Origin: Aureitalea marina
GTDB taxonomy: Bacteria; Bacteroidota; Bacteroidia; Flavobacteriales; Flavobacteriaceae
DNA length: 64,000 bases
Reading direction: 5' to 3'
NCBI RefSeq assembly: GCF_002943755.1
Contig: NZ_MQUB01000001.1
Coordinates: forward strand, 1,352,501 to 1,416,500
The notes below the pieces were generated by a model. That model made no database searches, was not told the origin of the DNA, and worked only from the letters and a program-made list of their open reading frames with translations. This document shows positions 43,465-51,803 of the stretch, piece after piece. A program made the position numbers and the translations under genes. Numbering within the stretch: position 1 is the stretch's first letter; each line of letters begins with the position of its first letter.

Positions 43465-44892
43465 ATGAAAAAATTATTGCGCATCATTGGATTAGCCATC
43501 TTGGCCCTCATCGCAGTGGTATTGGTAAAAACCTTTACCATGAGTTCCAAACAAGTCCCGGCAGGAAGTGTGGAAACCGTGAACCTACCCAATGACATCT
43601 ACGAGAACTTAGCCGGAGCTATTCGTTACAAGACCATATCATTTAATGAGGAGACCGAACCAGATTCGACCGCTTTCTTTGGTTTGCATCGATACTTGGA
43701 GCAAACCTTTCCACTGACCCATTCAAGCCTCGAATTGGAAAAGATTAACGATTACAGTTTGCTCTATACCTGGCAGGGTTCTGATCCATCCAAAAAACCA
43801 ATTATTCTCATGTCCCATCAGGATGTCGTTCCTGTTGATGAACCAACCCTCAACGATTGGGAAGCAGGGCCATTTTCCGGTAAAATCACCGCAAATGACA
43901 TCATTGGCCGAGGGACTATGGACGATAAAGGAACCCTGGTCGCCGTGATGGAAGCCGTAGAGTTGATGTTGGAACAGTCGTTTCAGCCAAAACGCACTAT
44001 TTATCTGGCCTTTGGACACGATGAAGAGGTTGGAGGGCCCAATGGTGCGGCTGCTATAGCTAAACATCTCAAATCCAAGGGTGTTCAAGCAGCCATGACG
44101 TTAGATGAAGGGGGCTTTGTAGCCGAGGGTTTGGTTCCTGGTACCGAAAACCCGGTTGCCATGATAAACCTGGCCGAAAAAGGGTTTGCCTCCTTTAAGC
44201 TTATCGTCGAGACGAATGGCGGTCACAGTTCTGCTCCACCAGAGGAAAATACCATAGGCATGCTGGCCCAGGCTATTGTAGACCTTGAAGGAAATCAACG
44301 ACCCTATAAACTGGTCAAACCTATAGACTATCAACTCGAGTACCTAGGGCCTGAAATGCCTTTTATGCAACGGATGGCATTTGCCAATCCTTGGCTTTTT
44401 AAAAGTCTCATCCTCGAGGCGCTTAATGCCCACACCACCACCGCACCGACCATTGTAGATGGTGGCGTAAAGAATAATGTGATCCCTACTGTGGCCGAAG
44501 CAACCATAAACTTCAGGATATTACCGGGAGAGACTATTGCCACCGTACAGAAGCATATAGAGCAAACGGTATCAGATAAAATTAAGGTGGAGCCGGTTGG
44601 TTTCCTGACCAACCCATCTCCTGTTTCCAGTGTAGATTCTGAGAATTTCAAAATTCTGGAGCAAACTATCAGGGATATGTACCCTGACGGGATTGTAGTG
44701 CCTGGACTAGTAGGGGGTGGAACGGATGCTCGTTATTTCTATGAAATTTCAGATGATGTCTATCGCTTCTATCCGATCAAGCTTGCCCCGGATAGCATGG
44801 AACGATTTCACGGTATTGACGAGAAGATCAGCAAGGAAAACTACAAGGAAATTGTGGAGTTCGCCTATCACTTGATAAAGCGTTTTAATTGA
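43465..44892 (+). CDS. M20-family metallopeptidase (carboxypeptidase S-like)
   Basis: A 475-residue protein with one N-terminal membrane helix (IIGLAILALIAVVLVKTF) and an M20 domain: PIILMSHQDVVPVDEP (first metal His and Asp), IIGRGTMDDKGTLVAVMEAV (bridging Asp), YLAFGHDEEVGGPNGAAA (catalytic Glu), and VPGLVGGGTDARYFY with a late FHGIDEKIS His. It resembles yeast Gly-X carboxypeptidase and human PM20D1. It probably cleaves or forms N-acyl amino acids or dipeptides outside the membrane. Confidence 0.9.
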   Translation: MKKLLRIIGLAILALIAVVLVKTFTMSSKQVPAGSVETVNLPNDIYENLAGAIRYKTISFNEETEPDSTAFFGLHRYLEQTFPLTHSSLELEKINDYSLLYTWQGSDPSKKPIILMSHQDVVPVDEPTLNDWEAGPFSGKITANDIIGRGTMDDKGTLVAVMEAVELMLEQSFQPKRTIYLAFGHDEEVGGPNGAAAIAKHLKSKGVQAAMTLDEGGFVAEGLVPGTENPVAMINLAEKGFASFKLIVETNGGHSSAPPEENTIGMLAQAIVDLEGNQRPYKLVKPIDYQLEYLGPEMPFMQRMAFANPWLFKSLILEALNAHTTTAPTIVDGGVKNNVIPTVAEATINFRILPGETIATVQKHIEQTVSDKIKVEPVGFLTNPSPVSSVDSENFKILEQTIRDMYPDGIVVPGLVGGGTDARYFYEISDDVYRFYPIKLAPDSMERFHGIDEKISKENYKEIVEFAYHLIKRFN

Positions 44893-44922
44893 GATCAATT
44901 TAAAGAAACAACAAGGTGAATT

Positions 44923-45249
44923 ATGTCTAAGATCATCAGGACCTGGAAAGGATGGACTACCTTAGAGAATGCTCCAATTTACGAGGACATGCTGATCAAT
45001 GAGGTTTTTCCCGAAGTCAAGAAAAAAGGCGTACATGGCCTCGAAAAAGTGAATATTTCCACCATTGAGAAAGAGGATGAGGTGGAGTTTTTCTTAGTCC
45101 TTCAGTTTGATTCCCTGGAATCAGTTAGGGAGTTTGCAGGCCACAATTACAAGGAGGCCTACATTCCGGACAATGCCAAAAAAGTTTTATCCAGGTATGA
45201 TCAAACAGCACAACATTTCACACTTAAGAAAGAACTTATCCTGATTTAG
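44923..45249 (+). CDS. ABM-like (dimeric alpha+beta barrel) protein
   Basis: A 108-residue protein resembling antibiotic-biosynthesis-monooxygenase-like folds: IIRTWKGWTTLENAPIYEDM, VHGLEKVNISTIEKEDEVEF and a central EFFLVLQFDSLESVREFAG. No signal peptide or cofactor motif. The substrate is unknown, and many such proteins are not monooxygenases. It lies 30 bases after the peptidase gene and 16 before the sirtuin. Confidence 0.7.
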   Translation: MSKIIRTWKGWTTLENAPIYEDMLINEVFPEVKKKGVHGLEKVNISTIEKEDEVEFFLVLQFDSLESVREFAGHNYKEAYIPDNAKKVLSRYDQTAQHFTLKKELILI

Positions 45250-45265
45250 AGCTAATTTTACAGCT

Positions 45266-45952
45266 ATGAAGATAGTCGTACTCTCTGGTGCCGGTATGAG
45301 TGCAGAAAGTGGCCTAAAAACCTTTAGGGACAGCAATGGCCTTTGGGAAGGTCACGATGTGATGGAAGTGGCCTCACCTCAGGGGTTTGCCAGGAACCCG
45401 GATATGGTCCTGGATTTTTACAATGAACGGCGGCGTCAGTTGCTGCAAGTAGAGCCTAATTCTGGTCATTTTGCTTTGGCCGAACTGGAGCAAGACCACG
45501 AAGTCGAAATTGTGACCCAGAATGTGGACGACCTGCACGAAAGAGCTGGCAGTTCCAGGGTCACACATTTACATGGAGAATTGCTCAAAGTCCGCTCTAC
45601 CAGAGATCCAAGTATAGTTAAAGAATGGCGCAAGGATATTGTAATGGGAGATCTATGTCCGGTAGGCGCACAACTAAGACCGCATATCGTCTGGTTTGGT
45701 GAGGCTGTACCCCTGATGGATAAGGCCATCGATATCGTACAAAAGGCCGAGGTCATGCTGGTTGTCGGAACTTCCATGCAGGTATACCCAGCAGCCGGGC
45801 TGGTCGACCTTTCTCCCTACACCACTCCCGTTTATTTTATCGACCCCAACCCTGCCCTCGATTCCAGCAGTAGAATTACGGTTATTGCAAAGACAGCGAC
45901 CCATGGTATACCAGAGGCGATTAAACTGATCGGTCAAATCGATGCTCAATGA
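45266..45952 (+). CDS. cobB: NAD-dependent protein deacylase (sirtuin, CobB-like)
   Basis: A 228-residue sirtuin: VVLSGAGMSAESGLKTFRDS, TQNVDDLHERAGSSRVTHLH with catalytic His103, and GTSMQVYPAAGL. Tyr52 and Arg55 (DFYNERRRQ) are the YxxR pair that marks desuccinylase-type class III sirtuins. The four zinc cysteines of most sirtuins are nearly all absent: the loop reads VRSTRDPSIVKEW and MGDLCPVGAQLRP, with one Cys left. It would remove acyl groups from lysine using NAD. Overlaps the next gene by ATGA. Confidence 0.9.
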   Translation: MKIVVLSGAGMSAESGLKTFRDSNGLWEGHDVMEVASPQGFARNPDMVLDFYNERRRQLLQVEPNSGHFALAELEQDHEVEIVTQNVDDLHERAGSSRVTHLHGELLKVRSTRDPSIVKEWRKDIVMGDLCPVGAQLRPHIVWFGEAVPLMDKAIDIVQKAEVMLVVGTSMQVYPAAGLVDLSPYTTPVYFIDPNPALDSSSRITVIAKTATHGIPEAIKLIGQIDAQ

Positions 45953-46500
45953 CCTTAGCTGAAGTCCTGGATTACCGAACCGCTCATCGGGAAAACCGCA
46001 TGAAAGCCGCTCAATGGGTATTGGCCAATCCGGACTGTTTTGAAGACTTGCTCAATTACAGCCTTCAACATGGAGAAAAGATTGCCATCAAGGCAAGTTG
46101 GGTCTTGGAATTTGTCTTCCTGGAAAGGCCGGAATTGCTTTATCCCCAAATAGATACCTTTTGTTCTCAAATTGGCGGTGCTACCCGGGAATCTGCCATT
46201 CGGCCATTTGCTCATATCTCCGAGGTGCTCTGCGTCAATTACTACAAGAAATTCGATCCAAAACTGAGATCAGTACTCAATGACACCCACAAACAGCAAT
46301 TGGTAGAATGTTGTTTTGACTGGATGATCGGCGATCATAAGGTGGCTTGCCAGGCCAGGGCTATGCTATGTCTCTATTACCTGGGCAATGAGCAGGAATG
46401 GGTGCATCCGGAATTGGTACAGATTTTGAAAGAACGCATCCATCATGGCAGTGCCGGGTATAAGAACCGGGCACAGAAAATACTCGATAAACTCTCCTAG
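45949..46500 (+). CDS. HEAT-like helical repeat protein
   Basis: A 183-residue all-helical protein: AAQWVLANPDCFEDLLNYSL, KIAIKASWVLEFVFLERPEL and HKVACQARAMLCLYYLGNEQ have the two-helix rhythm of HEAT/ARM repeats. It is a cytoplasmic protein conserved in Flavobacteria near purB, and as I recall sometimes mislabelled adenylosuccinate lyase; it has none of that enzyme's motifs. Coupled to the sirtuin by ATGA and followed four bases later by an S41 peptidase. Confidence 0.7.
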   Translation: MTLAEVLDYRTAHRENRMKAAQWVLANPDCFEDLLNYSLQHGEKIAIKASWVLEFVFLERPELLYPQIDTFCSQIGGATRESAIRPFAHISEVLCVNYYKKFDPKLRSVLNDTHKQQLVECCFDWMIGDHKVACQARAMLCLYYLGNEQEWVHPELVQILKERIHHGSAGYKNRAQKILDKLS

Positions 46501-46504
46501 AAAG

Positions 46505-48019
46505 ATGAAAAGTCTATACACCCTTCTATTTCTCAGCCTAACAATAACATCGCTATTCTCCCAAGATGTGATTGATCCTCTCGCCGATAAAACCTTGTCT
46601 ACAAGCGAAATGAAGCAAGACCTGGATCTCTATGTGCAGTTGCTCACCGAGACCCATCCGGGACTATATCGCTATCAAAGCCAGGAAGAATTCCAGAAAC
46701 AGGTCGGGGAAATACAAATGCGGATACAAGAAGAGATCAGCTTCTATGATTTTTATCGGCAGTTACAAGAACTGAGTTTCGCCATCCGGTGTGCACACAC
46801 CCAATTATATCCCAAAGAGGATGTTCTAGGACATCTGCGGCGCAGCAGCAATGCCTTGCCTTTCTATGCCTATCCTACCGATGGTAAACTGTATGCCCTT
46901 TTCACCGGATTAGAGGGAGATGAGATATTACCGGGATACGAGATCCTGGGAATCAATGGAAGAACGGCCCAGGAGATCATAACAGAATTTGAGCGATTAA
47001 ACTATCGGGACGGAAAAGTACAATCAGGCTTGACCAAATACCTCCAGGGCGCATATTTCTGTATGACCTATTACTATCAGATCGACCAGGGCCCCACTTA
47101 TGACATTGAGCTTGATTTACCCGACGGAAGTAAAAAGAAGATCACTGTAAATGGTCAACCCTTCGGCCTGACCGAACGCAACCTGGCCGGCAATCCTGTA
47201 AACAAAGAAATACTGTTTTTTTACAACAAGTCAGACAAGAACTTCGACCTGGAAATATTAAAGGGTCTTCCGAATACCGCCAGGATCAGATTTTCTGGTT
47301 TTGCAGGTAGAAAAGTGAATTCCGAAGAACAAGCGGTGAAGAAAATGAGGCAATTCATGGACAAAAGCCTCAAGAAGATCAGGAAAGAGAAGATAGAGAA
47401 CCTGGTCATCGAATTAAGAGGAAATGGCGGTGGCTGGGACATCATGGGAGCAGAACTGATCTCCTACCTGATCCCGGTGGGCACTCAGGTTGACTATTAC
47501 CGAAAGCAAGTCGCCATTACTGCAGATTCTGAGTTTCTTCAATATTCGGACCTGGATCCCAATGATCTCGATTTGGTCGGCACCTACTTGATTGACCAGG
47601 GTGATGGAAGTTATATGGTTAACCCGGAAACCAATGCTACTTTGAGACCCATAACAGCTAAGCCCAACAGTTTTAAGGGTAACATCTATGTAATGACCGA
47701 TGAGCTAACGGCCTCCAGTGCTGCTGAGTTCGTGGCAGTTTTCAAATCGAATAAACTTGGTACTATCATCGGTCGTGAAGCCGGCGGTGCCTACCAGGGT
47801 GGCAACAGTGGCAGTTTTATAAACTTCACCTTACCCAATTCAGGTTTCTACAGTAGAACGCCACTACTCAGATACGAAATGGGAGTCGAACCCATTCAGG
47901 ACATGGAACGAGGTCCTTTACCAGATCACCCCACTTCCATCTCCCTGGAGAACTTGCTCACGGGGTCCAATCCGGAAGAAGAACTCCTGTATCAACTGAT
48001 CCGGGAAGGGCAGGATTGA
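46505..48019 (+). CDS. S41-family peptidase (tail-specific protease-like), exported
   Basis: The protein has 504 residues from ATG 46505, with signal peptide (MKSLYTLLFLSLTITSLFSQ). The N-terminal helical part (LTETHPGLYRYQSQEEFQKQ) is typical of one S41 subgroup; VIELRGNGGGWDIMGAEL and YVMTDELTASSAAEFVAVFK hold the catalytic region with the Ser in TASSAAEF. Periplasmic or surface peptidase of unknown target. The frame extends back into the previous gene to 46445, which is unlikely to be used. Confidence 0.88.
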   Translation: MKSLYTLLFLSLTITSLFSQDVIDPLADKTLSTSEMKQDLDLYVQLLTETHPGLYRYQSQEEFQKQVGEIQMRIQEEISFYDFYRQLQELSFAIRCAHTQLYPKEDVLGHLRRSSNALPFYAYPTDGKLYALFTGLEGDEILPGYEILGINGRTAQEIITEFERLNYRDGKVQSGLTKYLQGAYFCMTYYYQIDQGPTYDIELDLPDGSKKKITVNGQPFGLTERNLAGNPVNKEILFFYNKSDKNFDLEILKGLPNTARIRFSGFAGRKVNSEEQAVKKMRQFMDKSLKKIRKEKIENLVIELRGNGGGWDIMGAELISYLIPVGTQVDYYRKQVAITADSEFLQYSDLDPNDLDLVGTYLIDQGDGSYMVNPETNATLRPITAKPNSFKGNIYVMTDELTASSAAEFVAVFKSNKLGTIIGREAGGAYQGGNSGSFINFTLPNSGFYSRTPLLRYEMGVEPIQDMERGPLPDHPTSISLENLLTGSNPEEELLYQLIREGQD

Positions 48020-48076
48020 TTCGAGAAGATGGCTGTTGTGCAGCCAAACCGAGCTAGTTAATCCGGCCCAAAATCG

Positions 48077-48084
48077 TATCTTTG
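48077..48084 (+). promoter_or_regulatory. -7 box TATCTTTG before purB
   Basis: Exact TAnnTTTG match, 19 bases before the ATG at 48104. The -33 position has GTTA rather than TTG. Confidence 0.5.
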
Positions 48085-48103
48085 CACCTTTAAATCTGCA
48101 AGC

Positions 48104-49447
48104 ATGTCCGATTTTTCCCTTCAGGCAATTTCTCCCATAGATGGCCGCTACTCAAGACATACCCAGGCTTTGGTGCCTTACTTCTCCGAAGAGGCTCTGA
48201 TCAAGTACAGGGTACATGTGGAAATCGAATACTTCATCCAATTGATGGAAATTCCTTTGCCTCAATTGGCGGGCATTGACCGCAGTATAATCCCTGCCTT
48301 GCAGGACATACACTTGCAATTCTCAACGGAAGATGCAAGACGAATCAAAGAAATTGAAGGGGTTACCAATCATGACGTAAAAGCCGTCGAATACTTCATC
48401 AAGGAGGAGTTTGACAAACTGGGGCTCTCAGATTACAAAGAGTTTATTCACTTCGGACTAACCTCCCAGGACATCAATAATACAGCCATCCCCATGTCAC
48501 TTCGGGATGCCGTTCAGGAAGTCTATGTTCCTGCCTTGTTCGAAGTTATGGCCAAACTGAGAGAATTGGCCTTGGAATGGGACCAGGTATCCATGTTGGC
48601 ACGAACTCATGGTCAACCGGCCTCACCCACCCGTCTGGGAAAAGAGATACGCGTGTTCAATGTTCGACTGCAAGAGCAATTAGACATCTTGAATGAGACC
48701 AAGTACGCCGCCAAATTTGGAGGTGCAACCGGGAACTACAATGCTCATCAGGTGGCCTATCCGAATATCGATTGGAAAGCATTCGGAACCTCCTTTGTCC
48801 AGCAGAAACTCGGTCTCTATCACTCCTTCCCCACTACCCAGATCGAGCATTACGACCATATGGCGGGATTATTCGATTGCCTGAAACGTATTAACAACAT
48901 ATTGATCGACCTGGACCGGGATATCTGGACCTATGTCTCCATGGATTACTTCAAGCAGAAGATCAAAAAAGGAGAGGTTGGTTCCAGTGCGATGCCACAC
49001 AAAGTGAACCCGATCGACTTTGAGAACTCAGAAGGAAACTTAGGGATCGCCAATGCCATGTTCGAGCACCTGGCTGCCAAACTGCCTATAAGCCGTTTGC
49101 AGCGTGATCTGACGGATAGTACTGTGCTTCGAAACATAGGTGTTCCTGTTGGGCATAGCCTGATCGCCATGACTTCAACCCTAAAAGGACTGAATAAACT
49201 ATTACTGAATGAAGAGAAGTTCCAGGCAGACCTGGAAAAGAACTGGGCGGTAGTGGCCGAGGCCATACAGACGATACTTCGCAGGGAGAATTATCCCAAC
49301 CCGTATGAAGCTTTAAAAGGACTCACCCGCACTAATCAGGCCATCACAGAGCAAACCATCGGTGAATTCATCAATACGCTCGAGGTCAGTGACGGTGTAA
49401 AGGAAGAACTGAGACAGATCACCCCCTGGAACTATACCGGAATCTGA
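48104..49447 (+). CDS. purB: Adenylosuccinate lyase
   Basis: A 447-residue fumarase/aspartase-superfamily enzyme: LQAISPIDGRYSRHTQALVP, LTSQDINNTAIPMSLRDAVQ, MLARTHGQPASPTRLGKEIR (catalytic His), and the signature VGSSAMPHKVNPIDFENSEG. It cleaves SAICAR and adenylosuccinate in purine synthesis. Length is typical of the E. coli-like type. It has its own promoter and terminator. Confidence 0.96.
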   Translation: MSDFSLQAISPIDGRYSRHTQALVPYFSEEALIKYRVHVEIEYFIQLMEIPLPQLAGIDRSIIPALQDIHLQFSTEDARRIKEIEGVTNHDVKAVEYFIKEEFDKLGLSDYKEFIHFGLTSQDINNTAIPMSLRDAVQEVYVPALFEVMAKLRELALEWDQVSMLARTHGQPASPTRLGKEIRVFNVRLQEQLDILNETKYAAKFGGATGNYNAHQVAYPNIDWKAFGTSFVQQKLGLYHSFPTTQIEHYDHMAGLFDCLKRINNILIDLDRDIWTYVSMDYFKQKIKKGEVGSSAMPHKVNPIDFENSEGNLGIANAMFEHLAAKLPISRLQRDLTDSTVLRNIGVPVGHSLIAMTSTLKGLNKLLLNEEKFQADLEKNWAVVAEAIQTILRRENYPNPYEALKGLTRTNQAITEQTIGEFINTLEVSDGVKEELRQITPWNYTGI

Positions 49448-49470
49448 TCTTCCAGTAACTGGAAACAACA

Positions 49471-49498
49471 AAAAACCCACCTTCTCGGTGGGTTTTCT
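49471..49498. terminator. Bidirectional terminator between purB and DUF4252 genes
   Basis: Stem AAAACCCACC/GGTGGGTTTT (49472-49481, 49487-49496) around TTCTC, with A and T runs on both sides, between convergent transcripts. Confidence 0.8.
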
Positions 49499-49523
49499 GT
49501 TTTGAATGATGAATATAAAGAAA

Positions 49524-50072
49524 CTACATACTCTGAAAAATCTCTCCGATCCCGTTGAATTGCGATATGTCCAGATCTCCGCTCTCAACAGAGTTCATAA
49601 GGCGCATCATCTTGGCGGGTTCCATCTTATCCCCGGTAATTCTGAATAAGGCAAAACCTCGTTCATCATCACTGGCAAAGATCACGATCTCATCTATGGC
49701 ATCTTCCTCACCTAAATACTTCAAGGAAGCTCCAGACTTGTTGGATCCCATCTTCATCAGGGTCTTGTATTTCTCCTGTCCGATGATCTCCTTGACGATG
49801 GCCTTTTCGCTATCGTAATCAGCTACATTCTCTCCCTTATTGGGGTAGGCCACCACATTGACTTTCTCGATCGTATTCATGATCTCCTGCTGCTCGTCTG
49901 TCAGCACCTGATTCTCGGATTTCAGCAGACTGGCTGCCAAATCCACCTTCAGGAAGCGGTCATCGTCCTGCTTGTCTACATAGTAGCGCTGCAGAGACTT
50001 ACCATCGCTGCAACTCACCAAGGTGAGTGCAGCGAGGATCAAAATGGTTATGTATTTAACGACCGTGGCCAT
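49524..50072 (-). CDS. DUF4252 lipoprotein
   Basis: The protein has 182 residues. The signal ends in a lipobox (LTLVSCSDG, Cys near 21). YYVDKQDDDRFLKVDLAASL, KAIVKEIIGQEKYKTLMKMG and EIVIFASDDERGFALFRITG fit the DUF4252 family of Bacteroidota. Function unknown; such genes are usually found with an ECF sigma factor, as here. Its start overlaps the stop of the preceding DUF4252 gene by one base. Confidence 0.82.
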   Translation of the reverse strand: MATVVKYITILILAALTLVSCSDGKSLQRYYVDKQDDDRFLKVDLAASLLKSENQVLTDEQQEIMNTIEKVNVVAYPNKGENVADYDSEKAIVKEIIGQEKYKTLMKMGSNKSGASLKYLGEEDAIDEIVIFASDDERGFALFRITGDKMEPAKMMRLMNSVESGDLDISQFNGIGEIFQSM

Positions 50073-50629
50073 TATCCTTTATTCTTATCGTCGATATTCT
50101 TCAGCTCTTCGCTTCCGGGAACATTCAGGTCCTTGGTCAGCTTGGAAACCTGCTTCAGATCGATATTTCCGGTGATGCTCATAATGATGGTGCCATCTCC
50201 TTTAATGGTATCGTCCATTTGGATGTCTTCCCCTTCCATGAACATCAACAGCTCGCTAACGTAGTTCTCACTGGCTCCTTCGCGGGAGTAGAACTTGATG
50301 TTCTTGCCTTCGTCCTTCACACGCATCAGCTCGGACAACTTGCTGTTCTTATTCACATATGCGGTTACATCGGCTTTCATCTGGGCAGAAACTTCCGGGT
50401 TGTCTGTGATAAAGATCTTGATGTTGTCCAGGTTATCTACTAGGTTCATGTATTCCTTCACCTCAGGGTCGTCACTATCAACATCGATCTGGGCCAACAA
50501 CTTGAACATGTTCTTGGTCACGATGATGGAGGTGACATCGTTCACATCCTCGAACTTATCGAAGACACCCTGAGCCATCACCAAACAAGGTGTAATTAAA
50601 AGTGCTATTAAAACGGTTAACTTTTTCAT
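50072..50629 (-). CDS. DUF4252 protein, exported
   Basis: The protein has 185 residues with signal peptide (MKKLTVLIALLITPCLVMAQ) and no lipobox. FDKFEDVNDVTSIIVTKNMF, VDNLDNIKIFITDNPEVSAQ and KFYSREGASENYVSELLMFM, then GDGTIIMSITGNIDLKQVSK, place it in DUF4252, paralogous to the next gene. One of the two is soluble or envelope-bound and the other a lipoprotein, so they may work as a pair. Confidence 0.82.
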   Translation of the reverse strand: MKKLTVLIALLITPCLVMAQGVFDKFEDVNDVTSIIVTKNMFKLLAQIDVDSDDPEVKEYMNLVDNLDNIKIFITDNPEVSAQMKADVTAYVNKNSKLSELMRVKDEGKNIKFYSREGASENYVSELLMFMEGEDIQMDDTIKGDGTIIMSITGNIDLKQVSKLTKDLNVPGSEELKNIDDKNKG

Positions 50630-50658
50630 TGTAGTTGTAATTAATTATTAATGATTAT

Positions 50659-51174
50659 TTATTTCAAAACTTTATTCGTTGCACTGCTGAATTCGTTCAG
50701 TCGAGCTAGATGGGCTTGTCCCTTTTCAAATTCACCCAGGTGAGTCAGGGGTGCCTGCACCCGATCGATCTCGCCGAGGTAGGCTATAGACTCTGTCCCC
50801 TTATTCATGCTTTGAGAAAGTAAGATCAGACTGGAGCGGGCTTGCTCGTAGGCTGCCAAAGCTTCCTGCTCTTCTGCAGTTAGCCCATTGGCTCCACCCA
50901 GCATGAAGGAGGCGATCCCTAATCCCACAACCAGTGTAGCTGCTATTCCGTACCACCAGTTTCTGTTTGACCGAGTGATCTGAGGCAATTCAAGCTCCTG
51001 TTGCGATTGCTCAGTACGAGCTTGCTCAAACCCTTGGAACATGGGCACATATGCTGCCAGAGATGGATCTACGTCCTTTCCGGTGAAATAGCTACTCAGT
51101 TGCTGTTCTTCCTGCAAGCTGGTCTGCCCTTCGAAATACTTGTCCAATAAGGTTTCTATCTTAACTAACTCCAT
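50659..51174 (-). CDS. Membrane-anchored partner of the ECF sigma factor (putative anti-sigma)
   Basis: The protein has 171 residues. A cytoplasmic N-terminal part (KIETLLDKYFEGQTSLQEEQ, the short helical start seen in many Bacteroidota anti-sigma-like proteins), one membrane helix (WWYGIAATLVVGLGIASFML, near 75-95) and a helical extracytoplasmic tail. The coding region overlaps the end of the sigma factor gene by 14 bases, the classic arrangement of a sigma/anti-sigma pair. No zinc-finger (ZAS) cysteines are seen, so the role is inferred from context. Confidence 0.65.
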   Translation of the reverse strand: MELVKIETLLDKYFEGQTSLQEEQQLSSYFTGKDVDPSLAAYVPMFQGFEQARTEQSQQELELPQITRSNRNWWYGIAATLVVGLGIASFMLGGANGLTAEEQEALAAYEQARSSLILLSQSMNKGTESIAYLGEIDRVQAPLTHLGEFEKGQAHLARLNEFSSATNKVLK

Positions 51175-51667
51175 AGTTGTAATTTTTAATCAATTGTTCC
51201 CTCACGGCCTTTCTGGCTCGTGACAGGTTTACTCGGATGGCCGTTTCGTTCATATCCAACATTTCGGCGATCTCTGCAAACTCAAACTGCTCTACATCCC
51301 GTAATTGCAGTATCATTTTTTGCTGAGGTGGTAAGGTCTCCATGATCTTAAAAACCAGGCTGACACCGTCGTTGGCTTCCACCTGTCGCTCCATATTCTC
51401 CCTATTCTGATAGTTACTGTGAACGATCTTCAGGTTGGAGGCTTGCTTGGACTTCAATCTGTCCAGGCAATAATTCTTGGTCATGGTCATCGCAAAGGCC
51501 TCTACATTCTTGTATTTACCCATGGTTTCCCTTCCCTTCCACAATTTCAAATAAACTTCCTGAACGGCATCCTCTGCTTCCTCAGATGAGACGAGTAATC
51601 TCTTGGCCAAACGGTATAACTTATCCTTAAAGGGTAAGACGATAGCTATAAATTCTTCTTGTCTCAT
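51161..51667 (-). CDS. ECF RNA polymerase sigma factor
   Basis: A 168-residue sigma-70 protein: region 2 LLVSSEEAEDAVQEVYLKLW with FAMTMTKNYCLDRLKSKQAS, and region 4 LPPQQKMILQLRDVEQFEFA then MNETAIRVNLSRARKAVREQ. Only regions 2 and 4 are present, as in ECF sigmas. It probably switches on this locus (membrane partner and two DUF4252 genes), in answer to an envelope signal. Divergent from the S41 peptidase gene. Confidence 0.92.
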   Translation of the reverse strand: MRQEEFIAIVLPFKDKLYRLAKRLLVSSEEAEDAVQEVYLKLWKGRETMGKYKNVEAFAMTMTKNYCLDRLKSKQASNLKIVHSNYQNRENMERQVEANDGVSLVFKIMETLPPQQKMILQLRDVEQFEFAEIAEMLDMNETAIRVNLSRARKAVREQLIKNYNYGVS

Positions 51668-51803
51668 TTGGTTTGGTCAGCGTGGCTAATTGCCCGTTCT
51701 GTCCTTACGACGAACCACTTTATCTTTTGTTACAATAATATTTTAAATTCGCAATAAAGTTCCTCGGATGACAGTTTAGAAGGGGGACTGCGACTCATCT
51801 GTT

